Source of the DNA: Lanius collurio
Lineage: Eukaryota > Chordata > Aves > Passeriformes > Laniidae
DNA: 64,000 nt
Assembly: GCA_020086605.1 (NCBI GenBank)
Contig: JACBWW010000039.1
Location: forward strand, 3,353,434-3,417,433
Reading direction: 5' to 3'
The position numbers and the translations under genes were made by a program. The notes beneath the pieces were generated by a model. The model worked only from the letters and a program-made list of their open reading frames with translations, was not told where the DNA came from and did no database searches. Positions 55,001-64,000 of this stretch are shown in pieces (position 1 is the first letter of the stretch; every line of letters starts with the position of its first letter).

Positions 55001-55408
55001 GTCTGCTGGTCCACATTCCATGCCCTGGGAAGGTTGTGCCTTACAAAGCCCTTCCAGAGCCTCTGGTTTACCTAGTTCCACCAAGTCAGAAGTTTTACCC
55101 AAGTCATCTAAGACATCAGGTTTCTCCAGCATATCCAAGACACCAGGTTTATCTAGAACGTGGTCATTTGATTTATTTTGATCAGACAGGCTGTCCGCTT
55201 TCATTACAAGGTCCAAGTCCTCCTCTGTAGTCATCTGCTTGGGTTGATCCCAGCCAGGGGGCTGAAGAACTGAAGCTTCCTGGGTAGAAGCTGTTTGGGA
55301 GCCCAGGAGATCTTCACCAAACTCCATGTCAGCAGGGAGATCACCAATGAGTGGTTTGTCAGGTAAGGACAGGGGGTCCAAAGATCCTGAAAATTCGCTG
55401 GAATCCAT
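33897..55408 (-). CDS. ZMYM3: Zinc finger MYM-type protein 3, whole spliced coding region (24 coding exons)
   Basis: ZMYM3 is a nuclear protein found in LSD1/CoREST-HDAC type chromatin complexes and linked to DNA repair; the human gene is X-linked. Twenty-four exons from ATG at 55406-55408 to TAA at 33897-33899 add up to 4302 bases, 1433 residues plus stop, with every phase matching. Mammalian ZMYM3 is slightly shorter (about 1370); the extra length is mostly in the acidic N-terminal region. Order: divergent acidic N-terminus with a nonapeptide repeat (residues 87-122), acidic [14 protein letters not shown] patch, a row of MYM/FCS zinc fingers (about residues 370-840), a proline linker, a Val-Pro-rich stretch (about 918-975), and a conserved C-terminal domain (about 1015-1433) of the type domesticated from Crypton tyrosine recombinases. 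The 5' UTR acceptor is at 55423-55424, so further non-coding exon(s) lie upstream beyond 55.4 kb. Confidence 0.96.
34508..34625 (-). CDS. ZMYM3: ZMYM3 coding exon 23
   Basis: Contains [20 protein letters not shown] and [12 protein letters not shown]. It begins in a basic patch continuing from exon 22 and ends in phase 2 with donor GTGAGG. Confidence 0.94.
34710..34964 (-). CDS. ZMYM3: ZMYM3 coding exon 22
   Basis: Reads [40 protein letters not shown] and [12 protein letters not shown], ending in a basic stretch PAKQKKTR. Donor GTAGGT. Confidence 0.95.
35862..35976 (-). CDS. ZMYM3: ZMYM3 coding exon 21
   Basis: Reads [20 protein letters not shown] and [18 protein letters not shown]. Acceptor TTCTAG, donor GTATGT. 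Almost identical to mammals. Confidence 0.94.
36408..36559 (-). CDS. ZMYM3: ZMYM3 coding exon 20
   Basis: Reads [20 protein letters not shown] and [19 protein letters not shown], ending LGIQQ. Acceptor CTGCAG, donor GTGAGG. Confidence 0.94.
36681..36849 (-). CDS. ZMYM3: ZMYM3 coding exon 19 (start of Crypton-derived region)
   Basis: Reads [20 protein letters not shown] and [20 protein letters not shown]. It begins the long, fully conserved C-terminal domain, which in ZMYM2/3/4 and QRICH1 is known to descend from a Crypton tyrosine recombinase. Confidence 0.94.
37234..37337 (-). CDS. ZMYM3: ZMYM3 coding exon 18
   Basis: Encodes [20 protein letters not shown] and [12 protein letters not shown]. 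Donor GTGAGT, acceptor TTTCAG. Confidence 0.94.
38093..38239 (-). CDS. ZMYM3: ZMYM3 coding exon 17
   Basis: Reads [20 protein letters not shown] and [19 protein letters not shown]. Acceptor ATTGCAG, donor GTAAGA after one base of the Asn codon. Confidence 0.94.
38816..38990 (-). CDS. ZMYM3: ZMYM3 coding exon 16
   Basis: Begins [20 protein letters not shown] and ends [16 protein letters not shown]. The second half is helical and acidic. Confidence 0.94.
39145..39260 (-). CDS. ZMYM3: ZMYM3 coding exon 15 (Val-Pro-rich)
   Basis: Reads [20 protein letters not shown] and then [17 protein letters not shown], a repeated Val-Pro stretch typical of ZMYM2/3/4. The exon 16 sequence continues the same pattern. 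Confidence 0.93.
39857..40025 (-). CDS. ZMYM3: ZMYM3 coding exon 14 (proline linker and conserved CKP block)
   Basis: Starts [20 protein letters not shown] and continues into [19 protein letters not shown] and [13 protein letters not shown], which is strongly conserved in ZMYM3. Confidence 0.92.
40510..40568 (-). CDS. ZMYM3: ZMYM3 coding exon 13 (59 bp linker)
   Basis: A small exon encoding [19 protein letters not shown], part of the variable Pro/Ser-rich linker after the fingers. It is separated from exon 12 by a 3.66-kb intron. Acceptor TTACAG, donor GTAAGA. Confidence 0.85.
40569..44227. other. ZMYM3 intron 12
   Basis: The intron is 3.66 kb. It contains no recognisable exon or RNA gene. 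The main recognisable element is the short old repeat at 44034-44170. Unspliced frames here have no family match. Confidence 0.45.
44034..44170 (-). repeat. Old interspersed repeat relic, possibly the 3' end of a CR1-like element
   Basis: On the minus strand the segment ends in CTATGGTTCTATGA, resembling the short terminal repeats of CR1. The block next to it (GTGCAGGATTGTTCCCTA) has the feel of an ancient amniote repeat. The family cannot be fixed by eye. Confidence 0.4.
44228..44393 (-). CDS. ZMYM3: ZMYM3 coding exon 12 (last MYM finger)
   Basis: Reads [33 protein letters not shown] and GPESLLN. The acceptor CTTTAG before GCAGCT was chosen over one four bases further in (GCAG), because only it keeps phase with exon 11. 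Confidence 0.92.
44493..44768. repeat. Intronic minisatellite, about five and a half degenerate units of 40-60 bp
   Basis: Units share the pattern GTGAGCTTCC / GTGCGAACTTC, then CAGCAGTGCC, and end in GACTCCAGC. Unit lengths alternate near 57 and 40 bases, which suggests a higher-order structure. It lies in the ZMYM3 intron between exons 12 and 11. Confidence 0.8.
44828..45000 (-). CDS. ZMYM3: ZMYM3 coding exon 11 (MYM finger)
   Basis: Contains [25 protein letters not shown] and [16 protein letters not shown]. The intron to exon 12 holds the minisatellite at 44493-44768. Confidence 0.93.
45582..45732 (-). CDS. ZMYM3: ZMYM3 coding exon 10 (MYM finger)
   Basis: Reads [33 protein letters not shown] and KNFCSE. 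Donor GTACTT, acceptor TTGGCAG. Confidence 0.93.
46059..46145 (-). CDS. ZMYM3: ZMYM3 coding exon 9 (29 codons)
   Basis: Encodes [19 protein letters not shown] and then [10 protein letters not shown]. It is phase 0 at both ends, so it could be a cassette, though skipping would break a zinc finger. Confidence 0.92.
46146..47434. other. ZMYM3 intron 8, AT-rich part before the CR1
   Basis: AT-rich and distinct from the GC-rich gene body. The stretch 47150-47400 (with ATCAATGAAGATGTTGAAG and AGCCAGGTGATGCATGGG) resembles a diverged dispersed avian repeat in reverse orientation, but I cannot name it. No exon is seen. Confidence 0.4.
47435..48799 (+). mobile_element. CR1 LINE, 5'-truncated, antisense to ZMYM3
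   Basis: About 1.36 kb closely follows the 3' half of the avian CR1 consensus. It has remnants of the reverse transcriptase ([20 protein letters not shown], and FSEDTKLS in place of the catalytic F-A-D-D block), the later conserved domain ([20 protein letters not shown]), the 3' UTR (CAGGTTGCCCAGAGAGGTGG) and the terminal short repeat CTGTGATTCTAG. The frames are broken by frameshifts and stops, so it is inactive. 5' truncation is usual for CR1. Confidence 0.92.
48885..49005. repeat. A/C-rich simple repeat region
   Basis: Degenerate AACC/AAACCAACC repeats (CCAACCAACCAAAC, ACCAAAAAACCCC and so on) over about 120 bases, shortly after the CR1 end. Confidence 0.75.
49006..49699. other. ZMYM3 intron 8, remainder to exon 8
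   Basis: No exon, RNA gene or named repeat is seen. Confidence 0.4.
49700..49815 (-). CDS. ZMYM3: ZMYM3 coding exon 8 (MYM finger)
   Basis: Reads [19 protein letters not shown] and [12 protein letters not shown] 3.55-kb intron follows on the minus strand (down to exon 9) and holds the CR1 insertion. Confidence 0.93.
50339..50489 (-). CDS. ZMYM3: ZMYM3 coding exon 7 (MYM finger)
   Basis: Begins [18 protein letters not shown] and ends [12 protein letters not shown], with FCSICC between. Donor GTAAGA, acceptor TTGCAG. Confidence 0.93.
51090..51302 (-). CDS. ZMYM3: ZMYM3 coding exon 6 (MYM finger)
   Basis: Contains [24 protein letters not shown] and [12 protein letters not shown]. It is phase 0 at both ends (71 codons), so skipping would keep the frame. 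The donor is GTGTGT. Confidence 0.92.
51666..51843 (-). CDS. ZMYM3: ZMYM3 coding exon 5 (MYM finger)
   Basis: Reads [32 protein letters not shown] and CSVCHKPGE. The cysteine pairs complete finger 1 and start finger 2. Donor GTAAAC is an unusual but acceptable variant. Confidence 0.92.
52273..52564 (-). CDS. ZMYM3: ZMYM3 coding exon 4 (acidic patch, first MYM finger)
   Basis: Encodes [19 protein letters not shown], an arginine-rich segment, and the first MYM finger with [11 protein letters not shown] and [10 protein letters not shown]. It ends CTFCKK at an AA|GTGTGT donor (phase 2), completed by G from exon 5. Confidence 0.93.
53364..53436 (-). CDS. ZMYM3: ZMYM3 coding exon 3
   Basis: Reads [13 protein letters not shown] and PETVNSSES, then leads into IPVSDED. 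The basic stretch matches the mammalian KRSERVRR region, a probable nuclear localisation signal. Acceptor CTTCTAG, donor GTGAGT. Confidence 0.88.
53833..53876 (-). CDS. ZMYM3: ZMYM3 coding exon 2 (44 bp)
   Basis: A very small exon reading [14 protein letters not shown] between acceptor TTCCAG and donor GTGAGG. It was accepted because it alone corrects the phase between exon 1 (phase 1) and exon 3 (phase 0). Confidence 0.8.
54529..55408 (-). CDS. ZMYM3: ZMYM3 coding exon 1 (residues 1-293)
   Basis: Starts [20 protein letters not shown], matching the conserved ZMYM3 N-terminus, followed by [14 protein letters not shown]. The rest is acidic, Ser/Pro-rich and diverged, with the nonapeptide repeat at residues 87-122 and a basic patch [10 protein letters not shown] that may aid nuclear import. 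Donor GTAAGT follows PPTG in phase 1. The acceptor TTCCAG lies 14 bases upstream of the ATG. Confidence 0.93.
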
Positions 55409-55422
55409 TTAGAAGACAGCAA

Positions 55423-58400
55423 CTGGAAATGAGAGAGAGACTTGCAAGTTAATGAAAAGCAGTCTAACATAGAACATGAACTATCCCCTCTTGTGAGCAC
55501 TGCTGGAGTAAAATAAGGCCCAGGAATGCTGCCAGGCCATAACCAGGATTCCAGACACCAGCAGGTCAATCACCTCTACTTGTGAGGGTACAAAAGTCAG
55601 CAGCAGTATACAGCACTTTGGTGTAACAGACCTTTGGGAACTCTACAGCCCTCACACACCTCACCACAGCACAGCAGAGACTGGCTTATGCTAAATAACA
55701 CCATGGGGTATCAGAAATGACTAGAGCACCAATTCAGGATGCTCCTCACCGATGTCCTGCGGTAATACCCCCAGCCCTCCCTTCTTCTCTATCCAAATAA
55801 TCTGGTCCATCCTTTCTCCTGATCTGTTCTTATGGAGCTAACACATCTTAAATTTTTAAAATACCTTTTTTTCTCTTGAACATAGAGGTAGAAATAACTC
55901 CTTTCAAGCCCTGAAGTCTGAGTCTTAACAAGACACAGGATGACAAGATGCATTAATCTTGTCAGAAGACATATAAACAATGTTGTAGTATAACTACAGG
56001 TACTACATAGCCCCATAACTACGTGGGCTAATATTCAGACATGGAACAAACAAAAGCTTAAGTTAGAACTAGGAGGAGTTCTGGAGAGTGGCAAGAAGAA
56101 AGGTGATAAAGCTCTAATGTTAAAAGCAGTCATAAGAAGAACAAGTAGCAAGGTAGACATAAGCATGCAATGCAGAATCAGGAAAAAAGATCAGTGAGAC
56201 TTTGCAGGGCACAAACAGTACACTTGAATAGGAAGATGTGATACAGCCAGCCAACCTCAGAGGGAAAGTTAAAGCCCAGCTCCTCATGGTCAACATTATC
56301 ATAAGACAGAAAGGTCAAGACTTTGAGATGAGGCAAGTAATATGGTCTAAAACTGAATTATAGCTGCATAAGGAGATAATGGTTGACAAACCCAAAGAGG
56401 GAAAGGGAGAAGGAGCTGGAGTCTGCAAGTGGTAAGGCAGTGTAAGACTTGAAGTAATATCACGTCCCCAGACAGAATCTAAGTAGACACTACAAAAAAG
56501 GCACTAGAATCAAATCCTGTGGCAACAACCTATCCCTCCCTATCAGAGTAATTCTGATTCTAAATTTAGCACTGTTTTAAGCCCTGAATGAGAAGACTCA
56601 GTACTCTTGTCTATTTGGGCTTACAGTGGGCATAACTCATATATGAAGGAGGAAGCCTAAAATAATTTCACTGATGATGGCTGTTTAATTCTTTTTTTAT
56701 ATCCTTCCCTATGAAAGGACAACCAAGTTCTCACTCACAAATGGTTTGCTCAGAAGTAAACAGAAGATACTTGGACAGAGAATGTACCCAACTTCTGAAA
56801 CTTATTCAAGCAAGAATTTATGGAAATCATAGCCAACAACTGGATTTCAAAGCCACTGCCTCCTTATTTTATCTTCAATACAATTTTATCTAAATGTTTT
56901 CTGTTTCCTGGTGGCAGATAAAGCACTGTTCCCACAATCACAAACAGAAACTAAAGTAAATGTAATTTTTAGAAATGCTCAGCACGTTTCACCCTTTAGG
57001 ACTTTGGTGTTTCTGTTCATTTTAGTCACAAGATGAGACAAAACTTTTAGAATAAGCCAATTCCAGAGCAATACAGGATCTAATACACGTTTTACGGTGG
57101 CTGACAGAAATAAGAACAAAGTGAAATAGAAACAAAGACATCTGAAAGAAAGGTTCTAAGGATTTGAAGTAGATGAGAACCCTCCCAAGATGATAAACAC
57201 AGGGTTTTTTTCTGCTGCTCAGAATATGAACAATGTCTCCTGCTCAAAGATATCGTCCACCCAGATTCACAGACAGACAGCAGACCCTACAATAATAAGC
57301 AAAAAACCTCAAGGCATCCAGATGAAGAAGGAAAATTTATTTATAGGGACATTTAAGAGAGGTAACATATTCTTCAGAATCACCTCAGACACTTTGCACA
57401 AAGTCTGTCGTGAACCACTAAGGTGATACTCCTAAAGTATTTGCCACTTTCAGCTGGCCTAGTCTTTACTCGGTAGAAATAGACCCCAGAAACATTTGGA
57501 GCATAAGAAATCCATTTGGGCATTCCCTCCTAGAGGATAATGCAAGCAACAATCTATGAACTTGTCATGCAACTCATGTGCTCTACAAGTGGACCAAAGG
57601 CATCTGGCTTAACAGTGTACACCTTAACACTGCTTTCAAACTTTGGGCATCACAATGCAAGACAAAACTCTGACTTCATAGCAACGTCCTTGACCAACAG
57701 AAAAGTCCTAGAGAGAACAAGGATTCTGCAGATTAAGGCAACTCCAAACTACCAGGATGTGGCTGGGACAGACCTTTCTGCAGAGGCAAGGCTGCAGTAA
57801 GAGCACTTGCTCACACACTCTGACTGGAAGCACAGTGCTCAGCCCCTGTGCTCGAGGGTCCTGTCCCCTCTCATCAGCTCTGTCTGAATCCCCCCGGCAG
57901 AAAAGCTCACACGTTCTGCCCAAGGAACTTCTTAGGATGTGTAAAACTAAGGACTGCTGCAAAAGGACCACATACTCAAATATCCTGTTCCTATTCACAC
58001 CAAGAATGGATACCTGGGGAGAGAGTGTAAGAAACACAACTAACAGGATGTTCCTCTTCAGCACATCCTCCAATCACGGACTCAGCTGCTGAAGAACCAC
58101 TTGGCTTGAGCTGCACTGACAATGTCCCTGTTAAGAGTCTGTACTGGGCAAATCCTCTGTGAATCTGCCTAATCCCCCTTTGAACCAGTTTATACTTTGG
58201 ACCTCCTAAAATTCCAGTGGGTTTAAGTTCTGCGGCTTAACATTTAGTTTTTAAAAGAATTTTTCTTTTGTTTATTTTCAATTGCTGCAGCAGAGCTCCA
58301 AGGTGATACAGGGCAGATGAATGCCAACTCTTGATGTATCCAAAAGAATCTGGAAAAGCTGATGGAGTTAAGAGTTGAGGCTGGACCCAAGGTGATGCTG

Positions 58401-61400
58401 ACAAACAGTCTGAGTGGGAAAGCACGGAATGACCCTGACAATGAATTCTTTAGAGTGGCTTTCAACTACCAGCTGATAAGGATGAGGAAGGCAGCTCTCA
58501 AAACAGGAAAGAACGGTATTTACCAGTTCTGTGGGTTGCTCTGAAATCAAACTCAACCTGAAGAAATTAGAGCTGCTCAGCTGCAGCAAGGTAAGAAGCT
58601 CTACTTCTGTCTGCCCCAGGCAATCAGATTTGTTTGGGCCTTCTGCTGAGCTTCACAGTGAGTTAAGCTGCAAACAGACCATGCACTTTATCTCTGGTAA
58701 AGTCTTTTCTCACTTTCTACAGCAGAAGCAGAATAGCTTATTGTTTCTGGCAGATGCTGAAACGACCCACACAAGTCATAGCCTCTCTTATTCCAGGACC
58801 AGCTAATGCACAGCTCAGTCACTGCTCTGCTCGAAATCTTCCTCTTTTCCAGCCACATAACTGGCAGCAGGAAGAGTACACTGCAACGTGACTTGGCCAA
58901 ACCAAGAGGAGGCAGTGTGCTGAAATCTCACACTTCACAGCAGATACGACTGCTCCATTTGGAAACTCTTTACTTAGGAGTAAGTACTCCCTGGAGTATT
59001 CAGTAACAGATATATTCTCGGGAAGAATGAACTGAAGGAGCAAAGTCTCCTCCACAACAGCCTGCAGCAGAGTGCTTCTCAGGTAGCATGCAAGCATTTC
59101 CAGAGGAGTGGTGGTACAGCTGAAGGTCCTCTCCAGGTGTGCAGGACTGGCACAGAATACAACACTGACTACCAAACCCAGTGCCTGTGGCTACCAAACC
59201 TGCCCAGCCCTTTCTGCCAAAGAAGGGGCACAGGGGATCTTCTCCAGATCTGGAAGCTCGAAGTGCAACATCTCTGCCAGGACACTTAAGCACATCCAAG
59301 TGACAACCTGGGACTTTATCCAGCATATTAAAGACATCAGTGGTGCTGTAACTCAGGTAACCATTAGCCTACCTACAGAAATGAGGATCTACCATCAAAC
59401 ACTTAATTAGAAACAGACAGCAAGAAAAAATGCTGCTGTTACTCCCTCCCAATGAAGTGAACATCTCAGAAGTCTTTACAGCCCACAGCCATGCAGTTAC
59501 TGCTTTCCTCTAGCAAAGGAACAGCAACTGCTTGGGTATCTGTCCTGGACTTTTGTTCATCGATGTGGATTCAGATTTTCAATACTTTTGAAGGCTGAAG
59601 AATTATCTTTTTCACTATTAGAGATCGTCTGAAATATGAAAATAATTAACTAGTAACTACAAAAGACATTTAAATCAACATTTTAGCCACTTCCCATCTA
59701 CAAGGTCTGTAAGATCTGAGCAGAGTTCTGGAATGAAGCTTCTAGTTTTCTGTGCCAAATTTTTGAATAAACAGTTAACACCCAACCCAGAATTTCTCAA
59801 CAAAAACAACAGTGTCAACACAGAGTTCAATCAATAAAACATTAAGGAAGTAATATCATGTCTTACCAGCATGGTTTCGGTCAATGTATCTTCATTAACA
59901 ATACTATATAGTTTGAGTGGTGAGTACAGCAGAAGCCAGCTTCTCTGCTGTGACTTATCTCAGTTTATCTGGACAGCAAAGAGCTTTCTAAATTCAAGCA
60001 CTGCAAACCTTTATTACATATTGGTTAACTCATTTCAACTCAAATGAATTCACAAAGAATCACCAGTAAACTAAGCATGCTACCACAGACCAGGTCTCAG
60101 TCCAGCCAAAATTCTCCAGAAAGGAGCACAAAAGATTTTGTTACTTACTAGTGTTTTTGGAGAGGCAGGTCTCTGAGCTGCAAACTCAAGTCTCCAAAGA
60201 GCACAAAGCCCACTTGGTGACATTCAGTAGAGCGCTACTTGTACACAGGACCATGTTAGACCATTACTGTCTCATCTTTGGCTACTGTCTACACTTGATA
60301 ACAGTTATTGGAAGAGTTGAGATGTTTCAAATTTAAAAAATCCGACACAGTGTCACAAGAATCCCACTGCTCTATAAATTAACCATGGTTTAGAAAACAC
60401 CCTCCAATGCTAAACTTACTTTGTTCACTGAAAAGAAATGGGGAGACACGACCCATCTCAAAAAAATCACAAGGTAGGATCTACAGCAGACAACTCCTTA
60501 GAGATACAGACAAATGCACACAAGGACACATAAAGCTGGAAATCAAAGTCAGACAAGCTCATAAACACATGATTATACAACTGACCGTGGGATCAGTAAG
60601 CCCTCTGTGACTTGGAGGTTTTACATGCAGTGACTCACTCCAAGTCAGCCACAGCTCCTGCAGATGCCACTGGTCAAGTCCTTCAGTCTGTGTGTTGCAG
60701 GGAGGGTTTGGTGAACGCTGTCTCACCTCCAAATGTATTATTGGTTCTCAATCAGTGCAAACTGCAGCAGCTTTCACCACATCCCCTTCAGGCCAGTCTT
60801 CACGTGTGACTGGGACTGTCTACAAAACAGAAACTGGTACACAGGGAAAAAAAGGGCCTTTCCAGAGTATCACCAGCAGCATCAAGACTCCAGCAATTGT
60901 GTCTTGATAGTCCCAAAACCAGGAGAGAAATCACCACTAGATTTTCCTACAGTGAGAGCCCAAGCTCAGGGCTGCAGGCCTCAAATGTAGTATCACAGTC
61001 ACCCTGAACACAGAAAGCCTAAATCCTTCAGCACTGAGCAGCTGGTGCTGCAAAACACAACCACGAGTCTCCTGTAAATTCCTCAGAGGCAGGAATGACC
61101 AAACTGGATTTTGAGCTTGCATTCCAGAGACTTCACCTCAGTTTCAAGAAAGTGCAAGAAGGACAAATTTCAGAAAGCTCACAGAATTGCCTGGAATTAG
61201 GTTTACCAGGAGACTCCCTGAAATACTTCAAATATAACTGACAACATTCCTCAATCTTGGCATCATCCACTGCTAGCCATAGCAGTAAATTCTAAGACAG
61301 CCAACAGGAGCATCCTCATCCATCCAGAATGCCATCCTGGCAGCACTTTGAAATGGCTTGGATCCCCTCACATCTTGTAAGACCAGGATCCTCCCCAAGC

Positions 61401-61844
61401 ACTAAGAGTCAAGGCTTTGCAACATAGAAAGGAGTAACAAGTCTAAGTTCACCCTTAGCAGCAATACTATCTGGAGAGCAATTCAGCATCAAGAATCAAC
61501 TCCACTCAAGTTCAAGAGAAAATTCTCCTGGTGTTTGTACAGCCAAAATAGTGTTAAACACATGGGAAGGAGGTGAGTGGATAAAAAAGCTTGGGAAGTA
61601 CTATCAAAAGCACAACGAAAAGTGCTCGGAGGTACAGCATGCTTGACCAGTGTATATCCAAACTGCCTTAATGATATTATGACAATTAAAAAAAAAAATA
61701 AAATAAAAGACCTGGAAGTAGGTCATCAGGTCTCTCTACCTGTTGCCCAAATGCTGCAGGAGGGCATCAGAACACCTGACAAAGTTCTGGCACGTCCCAC
61801 AAGCAGCTACAAACAGATGGAGAGAACAGCTGCATGGACAGCAG
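55423..61844. other. Region upstream of the ZMYM3 start-codon exon, probably 5' UTR intron
   Basis: More than 6 kb of AT-richer DNA without any exon I can support on either strand. Because the ZMYM3 ATG exon has an acceptor just before it, the first non-coding exon and promoter must lie in or beyond this stretch. No CpG island is seen, so the promoter may be outside the window. Confidence 0.5.
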
Positions 61845-62028
61845 GTGACTCTCCAGAGGAGTGTTACAGCCTGGGAACAGGCCACGGACTCCCTGGAGGC
61901 CCTCAAAACCCAACTGGACAAAGCCCTGAACAAGGCCTCAAGTCAGCTCTGCTGTGAGCAGGAGCTCAGTTGGACCACACACTTCTAGAGGTCCTGTACA
62001 ACCCAAATCTGTCTGTGGTTCTGTGAAT
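61845..62028 (+). mobile_element. CR1 LINE 3' end fragment
   Basis: The segment CCCTGGAGGCCCTCAAAACC ... CTTCTAGAGGTCCTGTACAA ... GTGGTTCTGTGA follows the typical end of avian CR1 3' UTRs, with the terminal TTCTGTGA. Only the last part is recognisable, and it is more diverged than the element at 47.4-48.8 kb. Confidence 0.6.
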
Positions 62029-64000
62029 AAACCTTACTGCACAGGGAAGAGAGAGAACACAAAAGGGCAGAGTCTCTGAGAGGATCTATCTTTGAGGGCA
62101 AAACATCTCATTTTCCTTAAGGGGCCTTGCAGAGCCAAAATACTGTAAACACAATGTGAGCTGTCTCCTCTGCCTCACTGACAATCCCAGATCCCTCTGC
62201 AAGGTGCCTGCCTTGCACTGGGAAGGGATCTCAGCGCTGGGAGGCCTCACCTCACGTGCAGCTGTTCAAACTGGCCCTGGGTAATGCTGTGTTGAACAGA
62301 GCAATATCTCACCCCATCTAGAGACCAACTCCTTTCCCTTTTTGCTGCCCACGGCTGGGCCAGCAGAGCAGGCTCACAGCAAGTGGCCAGGAGACACCAC
62401 CAGAGCCCATGACCAGCAGGACTGGTGAAGATGGTCTCAAACACTGCCATTTCCTGACATGTACCATCAGCAGAAGAAGAAGGTAACAAAACACACTACT
62501 GAGACTAAGAAATAAATCCAGTGAAATCCTGCTAGCGCTGCCTTTGCTAAGCTAACAAATGCATTGTCATAGCTGTAGCCTGTTCCATGCTTCCCTTGGA
62601 TTGTTTTCACCATAACCCTTCTGCACCAAGGATTCTGCCAGCATGTCTGTGTCCATCAGAGCTGTACTTCCCAGCATCACTGACCACAAGACATCCATAA
62701 AGATATCACACAAGGGGCTTTGCTCCCGAAGTGAGGCCATGGGCCCAGCCTGGGCCCTTGCTCTGGCTGCCAGAGATGTGGAAGAATCTGTTGTTACTCA
62801 CTGTCATCCTCCAAAGCAAAGGCACTCACAGGGAGAGGGATGTGAGCAGGTGCAGAGAGAAAAAGAGGTTGTGCAAATATGCACCACAGAGCTGCAAGGT
62901 TCAGGTTAGTCGTTACAGCTCTGAAGGCTGTGGATATTACTTTAATAAGGCTGAGCTCACAATATCAACAGGGCTATGCTCTTATCACCAGCTTTGATCC
63001 CAGAATAGGCAGGGTTAGGTGAGAAAATGCAGATTAAAAGTTTTCTTGGGGATTGCAGCTGCAATGAAAGGGAAAGAAGTTATAGCCTAGAACAAAAGCC
63101 ATAGCTGGAAGCACAGCAGGAAAAGACAAGAGCACAAACGAAGCAGCTCTCATCCTCATCAAAAGAGACTCCAGGAACCATACCTCAGCACTCAGTCGAA
63201 AATCCTATCCCCCACCATCACCTGACACAGACCACGTCCAGTGCTGCCTCTGCCCACACAAGCATATCTCACTGCCAGGGCCTTTTCCTGTGCCAGGCAC
63301 ACACCACAGCCAGCTCCCTGCCTCACCAGGCCTGCCTCCGCCTCTACAAACCACTCAGCAGGTACTTGATGCTCCCCAGGACACCTTGTTGGCCACAACT
63401 GCACTGCCCACATGGGGAGGCTTCAGCAGACTGGGGCAGCAGCCCAAGGCAGCGTCAGCCCCATGGGGCTGCACCTTTTTCTCTCAAGGGGCCAGATCCT
63501 CAAGAGCAGCACATGGTGTCCAGGGATATACACATCCACCAGGCCTGAGGAGGCTCCAGACCTCCCACACACAGGGGGAAGGGTGTCAGAAGGGCTGGCC
63601 CAGCTGCTGAGCCCCACAGACTTTTCTCCTGCGTTGTGGTGACAACACCATAAAGGCTGAGCTCCTGGGGACACAGGGAGAGCCAAGCCCAGGCAGATGC
63701 CAGGGCAGAGCTTTGGGGCAGAGGGTGCCAGGGCTGTTTGCTGCCACCGCTCAGCATGGCCCCACAGCAAGGACAGGCCCCACTGGGCTGGGCACTCCAG
63801 GGGCTCCCAGGAGACACAAACCCTATGCTCAGGCACTGATGTGGCTGGCAGGCACATCCAGCCACCGGCCCCCACAAGGGCTGCCCACCACATCTTCCTA
63901 TGCCAACCCACACCAGGGATGGGGGCCAGGCTGGGACTCCCCATCCACTGCAGGGGAACCCAGAGACCACCTCCTGCAACAGGGACAAGGGCCTCACTGG
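62029..64000. other. Unassigned sequence to the window end
   Basis: No exon, RNA gene or repeat is recognised. GC content rises after 63.2 kb without CpG density. In mammals the next gene after ZMYM3 is NONO; no NONO exon is present in this window. Confidence 0.45.

Overview
The window is a stretch of avian nuclear genome, probably from a neognath bird. It shows intron-rich vertebrate genes with GT..AG junctions, CR1 LINE 3' ends (a full 1.3 kb piece at 47.4-48.8 kb), a solo retroviral LTR, and the gene order NLGN3 - GJB1 - extra connexin - ZMYM3. The neuroligin-3 / connexin-32 / ZMYM3 order is the one on human Xq13.1, which in birds lies on chromosome 4 or 4A. The species cannot be named from the sequence. 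Only ATG starts and spliced exons are used here, because long unspliced frames are mostly GC-rich shadows.

Layout: (1) 1-1.39 kb has no recognisable gene. (2) A CpG-rich block at 1.39-1.60 kb is the likely NLGN3 promoter and 5' UTR exon. (3) NLGN3 runs on the + strand from 2,767 to 22,352 with five constitutive coding exons and two 60-bp alternative cassettes (A1, A2), followed by a 1.9-kb 3' UTR. Its introns hold a solo LTR and a very long T-rich tract before cassette A2. (4) 24.3-28.7 kb is intergenic and contains a candidate regulatory cluster and a CpG-rich block with a good CTCF-like motif. (5) GJB1 (connexin 32) has its coding region in one exon at 29,524-30,363, with a plausible TATA/FOX promoter upstream. 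(6) A second, alpha-type connexin is encoded in one exon at 31,270-32,166. (7) ZMYM3 is on the minus strand with 24 coding exons from 55,408 down to 33,897 (1,433 residues by splice-phase bookkeeping). It converges tail-to-tail with the alpha connexin, with about 0.38 kb between poly(A) signals. (8) 55.4-64 kb has no recognisable coding exon; it probably holds the ZMYM3 5' UTR intron(s), and a CR1 fragment lies near 62.0 kb.

The genes are functionally independent but share neural and junctional themes. NLGN3 is a postsynaptic adhesion protein, GJB1 and the alpha connexin form gap junction channels, and ZMYM3 is a chromatin zinc-finger protein whose C-terminal domain derives from a Crypton recombinase. 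All splice junctions given were checked by reading phase; the totals divide evenly by three and end at a stop in both multi-exon genes. No new multi-gene system is evident. The most open questions are the CpG/CTCF block between NLGN3 and GJB1, the extra connexin, a bird-specific nonapeptide repeat in ZMYM3, and regulation of the two neuroligin cassettes.
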